A stretch of 33,735 bases of DNA, taken from the NCBI GenBank assembly GCA_003021705.1, contig PXRJ01000040.1, forward strand, positions 1 through 33,735. Reading direction: 5' to 3'. Within the stretch, counting starts at the first letter, position 1, and each line of letters begins with the position of its first letter. This document shows, one piece after another, positions 7,242-14,760 of this stretch. The translations under genes and the position numbers were made by a program. The notes under the pieces are model-generated. The model ran no database searches, had not been told where the DNA came from, and was given only the letters and a program-made list of their open reading frames with translations. The DNA is from Halobacteriales archaeon QS_3_64_16 (lineage in GTDB: Archaea > Halobacteriota > Halobacteria > Halobacteriales > Halococcaceae).

Positions 7242-7275
7242 GTTGCTACAGTGAACTACGGTCACCCGTAGCAAC
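7242..7275. repeat. Nested inverted repeat upstream of the TumE-like gene
   Basis: GTTGCTAC (7242-7249) and GTAGCAAC (7268-7275) are perfect 8-bp inverted arms. Within the 18-bp spacer, GTGA and TCAC (7251-7254 and 7262-7265) form a second inverted pair. The element lies 33-66 bp upstream of the TumE-like ATG, exactly where its promoter should be, and about 78 bp upstream of the divergent mgtE-like gene. This geometry suits an operator for a dimeric regulator, possibly autoregulation by the toxin-antitoxin pair. Confidence 0.5.
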
Positions 7276-7320
7276 GGTCGCGTGGCTACCACCCGAAGTT
7301 CGAGGGGATTGGAACTGAAC

Positions 7321-7330
7321 GGCTTTTACT
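7321..7330 (+). promoter_or_regulatory. Promoter of the first MgtE-like gene
   Basis: GCTTTTAC (7322-7329) is centred about 27 bp before the ATG at 7353, giving a leaderless transcript. Confidence 0.5.
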
Positions 7331-7352
7331 TCCTGGGGAGCGTCCTTCGCGC

Positions 7353-7931
7353 ATGACGATCCGCGAGGTCGCCGTCGGGGCCTACCGGGAGGCGTTGCCG
7401 ATCCTCGCGGCGAGCGCCGCCGGTGGGCTGTTCGCCGGGTTCGTGCTGGGCGGGATGGACGCCGAACTACAGCGGATCGAAGGGCTGCTCGTGCTCGTCC
7501 CTGCCTTGCTCGCGACCCGGGGGAACGTCTATGGCTCGCTCGGCGCGCGGCTGGGCTCGGCGCTCCACCAGGGACTGATCGAACCCCGGATAACGCTCGG
7601 TAACGAGCGGCTCCGGGCCGCGGCGGCGGCCGCGGTGGCGAGTGGACTACTCGTGAGTACGTTGGCAGCGATCATGGCGTTTGCGTTGCTCGTTACCCTT
7701 GGGCGGTCGGTCGCGCCGGTCTGGATGCTCGTCGGGGTCGCGCTGATCTCGGGGCTGATCGGCGGCGGGGTGCTCGTGACGACGGTCGTGACGGTGGTCC
7801 TCGTGGGGTATCGACGCGGGCTCAACCCCGATACGCTCGCGGGCCCGGTCGTGACGACGACCGGCGACGTGGTCGGGATGGCGACGCTTCTGGTCGCCGC
7901 CCGGATCGTGCTTGCGGCCGGGGGTGGCTAA
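7353..7931 (+). CDS. MgtE/SLC41 membrane-domain protein (first half)
   Basis: 192 residues consisting only of the MgtE-type integral membrane domain with about five helices. Family pattern: GLLVLVPALLATRGNVYGSLGARLGSALHQGL (about residues 44-75), where RGNVYGSLGARL is the conserved cation-pathway segment, and DTLAGPVVTTTGDVVGMATLL near the C-terminus. Bacterial MgtE has N-terminal regulatory and CBS domains and works as a homodimer. Here these domains are absent and a second half-protein follows 92 bp later, so the two probably form a heterodimeric or pseudo-symmetric Mg2+/divalent cation channel. Such tandem half genes are common in haloarchaea. Substrate is inferred from the family. Confidence 0.85.
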   Translation: MTIREVAVGAYREALPILAASAAGGLFAGFVLGGMDAELQRIEGLLVLVPALLATRGNVYGSLGARLGSALHQGLIEPRITLGNERLRAAAAAAVASGLLVSTLAAIMAFALLVTLGRSVAPVWMLVGVALISGLIGGGVLVTTVVTVVLVGYRRGLNPDTLAGPVVTTTGDVVGMATLLVAARIVLAAGGG

Positions 7932-8023
7932 GGGACGGTGAGAACGGAGAGCACCGACGGGATGTCGGCAGGAACGACGATAGCGAGGCGGGTTGTGCGG
8001 ACGAGAACGATCGGAGGCCCGCG

Positions 8024-8584
8024 ATGAGCGCCGGGACCCGCTGGTCGGTTCGAGGAATCGTTCGCGCGACGCTGCCGGTACTCGTGGCACTGACGGCGCT
8101 CGAACTCGCGAGCGGCCTGATACTGGGAACGATTCAGTCGACCCTACTGCAATATCCATCGCTGCTCGTGCTCGTCCCAGTGACGATCGGCACCGCGGGC
8201 AATCTCGGGAGTATTCTCGCCGCGCGGCTCTCGACGGCCTTTCACTTAGGGACGCTTCAGTTCGGCCGCGACGACACTCTGGTAGGAAACGCCGTCGCGA
8301 CCGTCGGACTCGCAGCCACGGTCTTTCCGATCCTCGGGGCCGGTGCGTGGGCACTCACGGCGGCGGTCGGCGAGGCAGGGCTCCCGGTCTCGACGGTGGT
8401 AATCGTCTCACTGGCGAGTGGACTCCTCCTCGCGGGGCTCGCGATCACGGTGTCGATCGCGGCGACGTACGCGGCCTACCGGCTAGGGCTCGATCCCGAC
8501 GACGTGGTGATCCCGGTGGTGACGAACGTCTGTGACGTGCTCGGCGTGCTCGTGCTCTTCGGCGTCGTCCAGGTGATCGTTTGA
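8024..8584 (+). CDS. MgtE/SLC41 membrane-domain protein (second half)
   Basis: 186 residues, paralogous to the preceding gene. It has the same order of helices and motifs: SLLVLVPVTIGTAGNLGSILAARLSTAFHLG (about residues 46-76) and DDVVIPVVTNVCDVLGVLVLF at the C-terminus. In the first copy the filter-like segment is RGNVYGS; here it is AGNLGSI, so the halves have diverged. Start ATG 8024 follows a GAGG-like stretch (cggaggcccgcg). It is probably cotranscribed with the first half. No CBS or N-terminal regulatory domain is present, so Mg2+ sensing as in bacterial MgtE must be absent or done by another protein. Confidence 0.85.
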   Translation: MSAGTRWSVRGIVRATLPVLVALTALELASGLILGTIQSTLLQYPSLLVLVPVTIGTAGNLGSILAARLSTAFHLGTLQFGRDDTLVGNAVATVGLAATVFPILGAGAWALTAAVGEAGLPVSTVVIVSLASGLLLAGLAITVSIAATYAAYRLGLDPDDVVIPVVTNVCDVLGVLVLFGVVQVIV

Positions 8585-8763
8585 TCGGCTACGATGCTAC
8601 TCGAGGCTCTCGAACCGCGACCACCCGGGCGGAGGACAGCAACGGTGTGAGACCGTCCTTTCTCCCATCCCGCGATCGCGAACACGCGAACGATCGATCG
8701 GAGTGTGAGGGTTCATTCCGGACGCCGGCACTAACAGGAAAGCGGGTGACAGGGACCCCCGGT

Positions 8764-9042
8764 TCAGAACGAGCCCTCGCCGAGTCGTTCGAGCACGGTC
8801 GCTCGCCCGGTGTGATCGTTCGCATCGAAGTCCTCGATACGGAGCCGAACCCGGGTATCGAGGAGGTCTTCGCCTCCGTTCCCGTCCCCGGTATCGAGAT
8901 GCAGGATCGTATCGCCGATCCGAGCGACCTGACCGCGGCCGTCGCGGCCAGTGACGAACGCGGCGATCTCCTGGCCGGGTTCGAACTCGGGAGTACTCGA
9001 CCGGAACGACCAACCTTTGAGGAAGGCGTCCAGGCGGCTCAT
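8764..9042 (-). CDS. DUF7513-like small OB-fold/TRAM-like protein
   Basis: 92 residues from ATG 9042-9040, overlapping the nhaC stop by four bases. The sequence LDAFLKGWSFRSSTPEFEPGQEIAAFVTGRDG, VARIGDTILHLD, LLDTRVRLRIEDFDANDHTGRATVLE is a beta-rich domain similar to TRAM/OB folds (strand-turn-strand with VxxFDxxxHxGxA). It matches a haloarchaea-specific family that I know as DUF7513. No enzymatic residues are evident; TRAM-like domains often bind RNA. The overlap with nhaC implies cotranscription, but a functional link to the antiporter is not shown. Confidence 0.7.
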   Translation of the reverse strand: MSRLDAFLKGWSFRSSTPEFEPGQEIAAFVTGRDGRGQVARIGDTILHLDTGDGNGGEDLLDTRVRLRIEDFDANDHTGRATVLERLGEGSF

Positions 9043-10625
9043 ACCCGGGCCACCTCCTTAGCCTCGCGGTCGGAGGTGTACTCGAGCCCGAAGCCGGTCG
9101 CTGCGGCGACGATGAAGACGAAAAAGAGCAGCCACCCCTGGAAGACGAACGGCCAGACCTGTGCCGGGTTGACGATCATCGCCTGGGTGAACCACTCGTA
9201 CTCCCCGGGGAGTGTCAACATCGCTGCATAGCCCGCGAGGACGCCTCCGCCCCACGGAAAGATGTAGCCGAGCGCCGAGGTGTTCGCGTCGAGGATGTTC
9301 GCCCGGCGATAACCGTTGATGTTGAAGCGCTCGCCCATCCGGGCGATGTAGGGGCCGATGGCGATCTCGGCGGCGGTGTTGATCGTGATCATCGCGTTGA
9401 CCCCGGCCGTACCGAAGACCATCGTCAGCTCCGCGCGCCGGAGGCTCGTCGCGAAGGATCCGAGCAGCCAGTCCTGTAAGGTGTCGAACGCGCCGCCACG
9501 GATCATGATCTGTGCACCGGCGACGATCAACAGGGTGAGAACGATCAGCGGGAAAAAGCCCACCGCGCCATCGTAGAGGCTGCCGCCGATGGCGGCATCG
9601 GCTCTCGGCACGACCTCGACGATCGGAAGGACCGAAAGCGATTGGGCGATGCCCGAGCTTTGGGGAGCCTGGAAGACGAGGACCGCACTCGCCGAGGCCA
9701 GCCCGAGCAGAAGGCTGAGGACGATCGTCACGATGAGGCCCCAGGAGATCGCCTCGACGATGTGGCGGCCTTGGACTGCAGTCCCGATGACGACGCCGAT
9801 CGAGAGCAGGTGGACGAGCCCCAACGGCTGGCTGTTCTCGACGAGTAAAGTCTGGGCGTTCCCTCCGACGGCAAAGGGCGAGCCCATCGTGCCGCCGGCG
9901 AGCACGTAGAGGGCGAGGGCTGGGATCGCAGCGATGATCGCATACTTGAACCGGGAGGCAACGACCCCGCCGATGTCCGAATCCTGAGTCACGGCGCTGA
10001 CGATCGTGGTGTCGGAGACGGGCGCTAAGTTGTCGCCGAAGACCGCCCCCGAGAGGATCGCTCCGAAGGTAAGCACTGGGCTCGCCCCGAGCAGGACGCC
10101 CACTGGGAAAAAGAGGGTGACGAAGGTTACTGCGGTCCCATAGCCAGTGCCGATACCCGTCGCGAGCAACGCGGCGAGAAGAAAGGTCGCCGCCGGGAAC
10201 AGCGTCGCGCCGATACTCAGCGCGTCGGCCGCCCAGACGAGGCCGTCGACGAACCCGCCGGCCTGGAGGGTGTTGGCGAACATACCGGCCCACAGCCAGG
10301 CGACGACCGCCGTCGCGGCGACACGGCGGGTCATACCCTCGAAAATCGTATTGGCGTAGTTCTCCCAATCTCCCTTAACGAAGAGCATTCCGATGATCAG
10401 CCCGACGAGCATCGCGATCACCAATCCCGTGGTGTCCCCGATACCGAGAACGCCGCTCTGGAAGATCGCCCAGACCACGAAGACAAAAAGCGGGAGCGCG
10501 CTCATCCACTTTCCACCGTAAAACTCGATTTGCTCGCCGCTGCGTGCGCGTTCGGCCGCTTCGAGTTCGGCGTCCATCTCGGTCTCGCTCGATTCCCCTA
10601 CCATGTCGTCCGAATCGGCGCTCAT
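9039..10625 (-). CDS. nhaC: NhaC-family Na+/H+ antiporter
   Basis: 528 residues with about 11-12 membrane segments after an acidic ~40-residue N-terminus. Family motifs: GTGYGTAVTFVTLFFPVGVLLGAS, GAILSGAVFGDNLAPVSDTTIVSAVTQDSDIGGVVASR (GDNLAPVSDT is the signature of the NhaC/ArsB-type fold) and later TAGVNAMITINTAAEIAIGP with the FPWGGGVLAGYA loop. It should export Na+ in exchange for H+ or take part in pH and salt homeostasis. Some relatives exchange organic acids (malate/lactate), so the substrate is not certain. Start ATG 10625 lies downstream of a TATA box near 10668. Cotranscribed with the small DUF7513-like gene. Confidence 0.9.
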   Translation of the reverse strand: MSADSDDMVGESSETEMDAELEAAERARSGEQIEFYGGKWMSALPLFVFVVWAIFQSGVLGIGDTTGLVIAMLVGLIIGMLFVKGDWENYANTIFEGMTRRVAATAVVAWLWAGMFANTLQAGGFVDGLVWAADALSIGATLFPAATFLLAALLATGIGTGYGTAVTFVTLFFPVGVLLGASPVLTFGAILSGAVFGDNLAPVSDTTIVSAVTQDSDIGGVVASRFKYAIIAAIPALALYVLAGGTMGSPFAVGGNAQTLLVENSQPLGLVHLLSIGVVIGTAVQGRHIVEAISWGLIVTIVLSLLLGLASASAVLVFQAPQSSGIAQSLSVLPIVEVVPRADAAIGGSLYDGAVGFFPLIVLTLLIVAGAQIMIRGGAFDTLQDWLLGSFATSLRRAELTMVFGTAGVNAMITINTAAEIAIGPYIARMGERFNINGYRRANILDANTSALGYIFPWGGGVLAGYAAMLTLPGEYEWFTQAMIVNPAQVWPFVFQGWLLFFVFIVAAATGFGLEYTSDREAKEVARV

Positions 10626-10661
10626 ACGGATGGCACCATTACCGTGACGGATCGCTAGGGG

Positions 10662-10675
10662 ACCATATAAAATAT
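10662..10675 (-). promoter_or_regulatory. nhaC promoter (TATA box)
   Basis: On the minus strand the sequence reads ATATTTTATATGGT (10675-10662), an AT-rich island in GC-rich DNA about 40 bp before the nhaC ATG. A start site about 25 bp downstream would leave a short leader of roughly 15 nt. Confidence 0.6.
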
Positions 10676-10844
10676 CAGGACGGGACTGATCGTCCGCGAA
10701 CCGCCGTCGACTGCTCGATCGGACGCGGGGAACGAAGGCGGCTCTCGCAGTACGGTCGCCGATCGGTCGTGTTCTCGAATCGATGCTCTCGAAGCCCTCG
10801 AGCGAGCACGTATCGATCGGGCCGAAGCCGGTTCGGACGACGAA

Positions 10845-10854
10845 GGTCTAAACG
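10845..10854 (+). promoter_or_regulatory. Promoter of the nuclease lipoprotein gene
   Basis: TCTAAAC (10847-10853) is centred about 29 bp before the GTG at 10879. This supports the GTG start with the lipoprotein signal peptide, read as a leaderless transcript. The rest of the 253-bp spacer between nhaC and this gene shows no gene. Confidence 0.5.
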
Positions 10855-10878
10855 CGCCCCCTACCGAGAAAGGGTATC

Positions 10879-11991
10879 GTGGTAGAGCGCTCTCGACCCG
10901 AGGCGGTCGGTGTCGCCGTTCTCGTCGTCTGTGTGCTGCTCGCCGGCTGTAGCGGCGGCGGGCCGTCGGGAACCGCGACCACCAGCGCCGCCGGAAACGA
11001 CACGACACAGAGACGACCGGGAGAGAAACGACCGACACGGAGCCCGTAACCGAGGACGGTATTACGCCGCCAGCGGTGGGAACGTCACGCTCCGCGCTGG
11101 TGACCCGGGTCATCGACGGCGATACGATCGAAATCAGGTATTCGAACGGGACAACCGATACCGTTCGATTGCTCGGCGTCGACACGCCGGAGGTCTCGGG
11201 CGACGTCAGCCCCGAGGAGTTCGAGGGAATTCCCGACCCCGAGGCGGGTCGCGAACACCTTCAGGAGTGGGCCACCCGCGCGAGCGCGTTCGCCCGCGAG
11301 GAACTATCGGGAGCGCGAGTACAGGTCCTAACCGACCCGCAGGCCGATCGTCGCGGCCGCTACGGACGACTGCTCGCGTACGTCGTCCCGGATGAGGGAA
11401 ATCGGACGGAAGGGGGGGAGGACGCGAGCGAGAACGAGGCGAGCGAAAGTAGTGAGGAGGACGGTTCGTTCAACGCCGCGTTGCTGCGGGAGGGGTACGC
11501 CCGGGTCTACGACAGTTCGTTCAGCGAGCGCGAGCGTTACGAAGCGCTCGAGGAAAGTGCTAAAGAACGGAACGTCGGGCTCTGGGGGTTCGACAGTGGA
11601 GCAACGAGCACGGAGGAGCCGAACTCGGGACTAGCGATCACACGCATCCAGGCTGATGCGCCCGGCGACGACAATGAGCGGCCGAACGGGGAGTACGTCG
11701 TCATCGAGAACCGGGGGGGTCGAAGCGATCGACCTCTCAGGCTGGCAGATCACCGACGAGGCCGGACACACCTACCTCCCGCCCGATGGTACGACGCTAG
11801 CTCCCGGCGCACGCCTCACCCTCTATAGCGGGCGAGGCGAGGACAGAGGCACCGAGTTGTACTGGGGGTCTACGGGTTCGATCTGGAACAACGGCGGCGA
11901 TACCGTGACGATCCGGACCGAAAGCGGTAGCGTGGCCGTACGACGGTCCTACTCCGAGCCCGAAGCGGGGCGACTCGGCGCAGTGGTTTAA
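10879..11991 (+). pseudogene. Secreted thermonuclease-like lipoprotein with lamin-tail domain, two frameshifts
   Basis: Three reading-frame pieces make one protein. Piece 1 (from GTG 10879) is a lipoprotein signal peptide, VGVAVLVVCVLLAGCSGGG, with LAGC as lipobox. Near 10995-11020 the acidic Thr-rich linker continues one frame over (DTETTGRETTDTEPVTEDG). Piece 2 holds a staphylococcal-nuclease-like (SNase) domain: VTRVIDGDTIEIRY, TVRLLGVDTPEV, DRRGRYGRLLAYV, LREGYARVY, ERNVGLWG. At the run of seven Gs (11713-11719) the frame shifts back and a lamin-tail domain follows: AIDLSGWQITDEAGHTYLPPDG, LTLYSGRG, WNNGGDTVTIRTESG. The shifts cancel. Expected role: cell-surface DNA/RNA cleavage or nutrient scavenging. 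A shorter SNase protein could start at GTG 11076 without the first piece. Sequencing errors are a serious alternative. Confidence 0.78.
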
Positions 11992-11993
11992 GT
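11985..11993 (+). promoter_or_regulatory. Promoter of the amphi-Trp gene
   Basis: GGTTTAAGT overlaps the TAA stop of the nuclease gene and lies about 30 bp before the ATG at 12021, so the small downstream gene has its own leaderless-type promoter. Confidence 0.6.
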
Positions 11994-12020
11994 ACGGGCC
12001 GTTCCTACAGAGGATAGACC

Positions 12021-12263
12021 ATGGCGGACCAGACCAGCGACAGTTCGACGATGAGCCGCGACGAACTCGGGGAGTACCTGCGAGATCTCGCCGAGGAATT
12101 AGAGGGCGAAGGCGAGGCGAACGTCGCCGTCGGGAACAAGACGGTGACGCTCAACCCGGGCGCCGAGATCGACTGTGACGTCGAAGTCGACGAACGCTCG
12201 CCGATGGTCGGCAGCGACGTCGAGGAGATCGTCGTCGACATGAGCTGGCAACCACAGGGGTAG
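12021..12263 (+). CDS. Amphi-Trp domain protein
   Basis: 80 residues, acidic. The pattern SRDELGEYLRDLAEELEGEG, then VAVGNKTVTLNPGAEIDCDVEVDE and the closing VEEIVVDMSWQP match the amphi-Trp domain family: a small domain with an amphipathic final strand containing a conserved Trp (residue 77), frequent in haloarchaea. The function is unknown; it is probably cytoplasmic. Complete, with ATG start placed 30 bp after a TTTAA box. The 88 bp to the next gene contain nothing obvious. Confidence 0.85.
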   Translation: MADQTSDSSTMSRDELGEYLRDLAEELEGEGEANVAVGNKTVTLNPGAEIDCDVEVDERSPMVGSDVEEIVVDMSWQPQG

Positions 12264-12351
12264 GCAATGGCGGAATGACCGACGAGGAGCCGATATCGAA
12301 CGATCGAGTGAGAAGTCGGCCGATCGGAACTAACCGAGGAGAGTGACGGAG

Positions 12352-13503
12352 ATGAGCAGATTACAACGGGTCTCGCTGCCGCCACGATTCGTCGACTGGT
12401 CGATATTTTTGCTGCTCGCGATCGAGCTGGCGAGCGGGTTGGTGAGCCTCACTACCGGACAGCCCGGCGGACAAGTGGTGTTCGTTCTGCACTCGGTCGT
12501 CGGTCTCGCCCTCTGTGTGCTCGTCTTCGAGAAACTCAGGCGGGTCCGTAAGCGCGTGAGCCGTCCCGACGCGTGGGATCGGGCGACCCCGGTATCGGTG
12601 CTGCTTGCGGTCGTGACCCTCGGGGCGCTCGGCTCGGGGATCGCCTGGGTTTTGGGCGGGAGCCTCGCGCTCGGTCCGTGGGGACTGCTTAATCTCCACA
12701 TTGGGCTCGGCTTGCTTCTCGTCCTCGTCGTCGTAGTCCATCTCTATCACCGGTGGCGACCCCCGCAGCGAAGCGATTTCGAGGAGCGACGAACCGTCCT
12801 GTCGTACCTACTGCTAATCGGCGTTGGAGCGCTGATCTGGCGGTTTCAGACGGCTCTTAACGATCTATTAAACACCGCAGGAGCCGAACATCGATTTACT
12901 GGATCGCGCGAGGAGGGCACCGACGCGGGCAACGAGTTCCCGGTGACGAGCTGGGTAGCCGACGACCCTGACCCGATCGCGATCGAGGACTGGGAGCTTA
13001 CGGTCACCGGCGAAGTAGGGCGAACACTCCTATTCGACTACGATGAGATCGCTGCCGAAGGAATCGGCGGTGGGGAAGTCGGCGACCGGCGAAACGAGAG
13101 CGAGGGAAGCAGCGACGATGGGCGGCTCCGGGCGACGCTCGATTGCACGAGCGGGTGGTACTCGGTGCATGACTGGCGCGGCGTGCGGGTCGGCGACCTA
13201 CTGGAAGCCACCGGGACGGCCGAGAGCGCCCAGTGGATATCCTTCCGGTCGGTGACGGGCTATCGCTGGAGCCTCCCGATCGAGGAAGCCCGCGAGGCAC
13301 TGCTGGCGACTCACGTCGGCGGGGAACGATTGACCCACGGACACGGCTTTCCCTTACGGCTCGTCGCGCCCGGCCGGCGGGGCTTTCAGTGGGTCAAGTG
13401 GGTAACCGAGATCGAAGTGCGCGAGCGGAAGGATCCCGGCCAGTGGCTCGCGGTGTTCGTGAGCGGGTTCGACGGCGGAAACAGGCAAGACTCCAATGGG
13501 TAA
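12352..13503 (+). CDS. Membrane cytochrome b-like / sulfite-oxidase-family molybdopterin fusion protein
   Basis: 383 residues from ATG 12352 (a GTG three codons upstream is possible). Residues 1-165 are membrane helices with histidines at helix positions that could bind heme b (VFVLHSVVG, LNLHIGLG, VVVHLYHRW), like a cytochrome b561-type anchor. Residues 195-375 are a sulfite-oxidase-type molybdopterin domain: the Moco-ligand cysteine lies in RATLDCTSGWYS (Cys265), followed by WRGVRVGDLL, VTGYRWSLP and GHGFPLRLVAPGRRGFQWVKWV. No twin-arginine motif is seen; the domain would be exposed by the preceding helix. The fusion suggests electron transfer between a Moco active site and the membrane quinone pool, comparable to YedY/YedZ but in one chain. 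Substrate unknown. Confidence 0.85.
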   Translation: MSRLQRVSLPPRFVDWSIFLLLAIELASGLVSLTTGQPGGQVVFVLHSVVGLALCVLVFEKLRRVRKRVSRPDAWDRATPVSVLLAVVTLGALGSGIAWVLGGSLALGPWGLLNLHIGLGLLLVLVVVVHLYHRWRPPQRSDFEERRTVLSYLLLIGVGALIWRFQTALNDLLNTAGAEHRFTGSREEGTDAGNEFPVTSWVADDPDPIAIEDWELTVTGEVGRTLLFDYDEIAAEGIGGGEVGDRRNESEGSSDDGRLRATLDCTSGWYSVHDWRGVRVGDLLEATGTAESAQWISFRSVTGYRWSLPIEEAREALLATHVGGERLTHGHGFPLRLVAPGRRGFQWVKWVTEIEVRERKDPGQWLAVFVSGFDGGNRQDSNG

Positions 13504-13507
13504 TAGC

Positions 13508-13915
13508 TCAGGGTTCGATCGGTTCGCCCTCCTCGGTCGGCGGGGCGACGTGATCGACGTATTCCTCGAGGGAAGGATCCCGGACGTGGACGCGAACACT
13601 GATGTCACCGAGTTCGTCGGGCTCGCCGACGGCGAAGTTGACGACGCCCTGGAAGGCGGGCTGTTTCTTCAGGCGGAACTCGAAGGCCTCGCCGTCCCGT
13701 CCGTCGAAGAAGCGATTGCGAGCGGAATCGAGGATCTCCTGGCGGTAGAGATGCTCGGAGAAGTGATCGAGACTGTGGGTCCTCGCGAGGAGGCCCTCTC
13801 CTTCCCGTTCGATCTCGGCGTCCGGAAAGAGAGTGGTGATGGCGTCGATCACGCGGTCGGTTACTTCCGTTGCCAGCACCGGCGTCCGGATCTCCACGTC
13901 GACGCTATAGATCAT
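13508..13915 (-). CDS. RNA-binding protein, UPF0201 family
   Basis: 135 residues from ATG 13915. The pattern VDVEIRTPVLATEVTDRVIDAITTLFPDAEIE, LLARTHSLDHFSEHLYRQEILDSAR, GEAFEFRLKKQPAFQGVVNF and GDISVRVHVRD matches the archaeal UPF0201 (DUF54) family, commonly annotated as RNA-binding with an RRM-like alpha/beta fold. The gene follows the UPF0200 kinase-like gene by 24 bp, a conserved archaeal pairing. It is convergent with the molybdopterin gene, four bases apart. Function in the cell is not established. Confidence 0.85.
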   Translation of the reverse strand: MIYSVDVEIRTPVLATEVTDRVIDAITTLFPDAEIEREGEGLLARTHSLDHFSEHLYRQEILDSARNRFFDGRDGEAFEFRLKKQPAFQGVVNFAVGEPDELGDISVRVHVRDPSLEEYVDHVAPPTEEGEPIEP

Positions 13916-13939
13916 GCGTAGTGAGCAGTGGTTCGGGAC

Positions 13940-14521
13940 TCAAGAGCGTGTTCGGTCCGTGACGGCTTCGGGGCCCGCTCGGAGCACGGTCTCGATGCGC
14001 TCGCGGAAGGCCGCGAGCGAGTCGGTGTTCGAAATCGCGTGGTCCGCGCGGGCAATCGCGTCGTCCATACCGAAGCCCCGTTCGCGGGCGTCGCGCTCTT
14101 CGAGCGATTCGCCGCCGTCTTCGGTCGGTGTGTCCCGACCGCGGGTTGCGACGCGCTCGGCACGCACGTCGAAGGGCGCTTCGATCGAGAGAAGCGAGAA
14201 GGCCTCGCCGAATGCGTCCTCGAAGCGATCGACCTCCGTATCCGAGCGGATGCCGTCCACGAGGACCGAATTGGCGTCGGTTTCGGCGATCCGCTCCTCG
14301 AGGATCGGGAGCGAGCGCTCGGCGATCGCGCCGGGGCCCTGTTCCGCGCGCAGCGATTTGGCGACTTCCCCGTGGTGGGTCGCCGGGTCGAGACCGCGAT
14401 CCCGGCACTCCGCGCGGATGACATCGCCCATCGTAACCACCGGAATCCCCAGCTCCCGAGCGACGGCGGCGGCTTCGCTCTTGCCGCTGCCTGGCAGCCC
14501 GACCGTCGCGATCACGCGCAT
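13940..14521 (-). CDS. UPF0200 family P-loop (dephospho-CoA-kinase-like) protein
   Basis: 193 residues with a Walker A at the extreme N-terminus, VGLPGSGKSEAAA (residues 7-19), followed by LGIPVVTMGDVIRAE. Further features: ILVDGIRS-like segment (NSVLVDGIRSDTEV) and LSIEAPFDVRAERVATRGR, as in dephospho-CoA and adenylate kinase-like folds, then a DDAIARADHAISNT closing motif. This is the archaeal UPF0200 family. A nucleotide or cofactor kinase role is inferred from the fold; the true substrate is not known to me. First gene of a two-gene unit with the UPF0201 RNA-binding protein. Start ATG 14521. Confidence 0.85.
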   Translation of the reverse strand: MRVIATVGLPGSGKSEAAAVARELGIPVVTMGDVIRAECRDRGLDPATHHGEVAKSLRAEQGPGAIAERSLPILEERIAETDANSVLVDGIRSDTEVDRFEDAFGEAFSLLSIEAPFDVRAERVATRGRDTPTEDGGESLEERDARERGFGMDDAIARADHAISNTDSLAAFRERIETVLRAGPEAVTDRTRS

Positions 14522-14654
14522 TCGTTCGCTTCAGCGTACTCGGGAACGTTCTATAAGCCCTCCGTTCTGTGAGTTCCTCACTGGCGGGCGAGGGCGGACG
14601 CACACAAGAGAGGACCCCGGTCGTTTTTACTCGCGCGGGGCAAGAATACCGATA

Positions 14655-14760
14655 GGGCACGTAGCTCAGCCAGGATAGAGCGTCGGACTTCTATCCTCGA
14701 TGCGAGCATGCGTCGGGGGAAGACATCCGACGGTCATGGGTTCGAATCCCATCGTGCCCG
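14655..14760 (+). tRNA. tRNA-Arg (anticodon TCT) with 31-nt intron
   Basis: The acceptor stem GGGCACG (14655-14661) pairs perfectly with CGTGCCC (14753-14759), and the discriminator base is G14760. D arm: GCTCAGCCAGGATAGAGC. Anticodon stem TCGGA (14683-14687) pairs with TCCGA (14726-14730). T arm ATGGG-TTCGAAT-CCCAT is perfect. A 7-nt anticodon loop CTTCTAA forms only if 14694-14724 is removed, an intron between positions 37 and 38, the usual archaeal site. The anticodon is TCT (14690-14692), reading AGA/AGG. The mature tRNA is 75 nt; CCA is not encoded. Splicing should use the bulge-helix-bulge endonuclease. Confidence 0.92.

Noticed and set aside
8585..8763. Short ORFs between the second MgtE gene and the DUF7513-like gene
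   Set aside because: No promoter box at a suitable distance and no recognisable family; the 179 bp appear to be non-coding.
9058..10368. 436-codon alternate frame inside nhaC
   Set aside because: Arg/His-rich shadow in the same orientation as the clear NhaC membrane protein.
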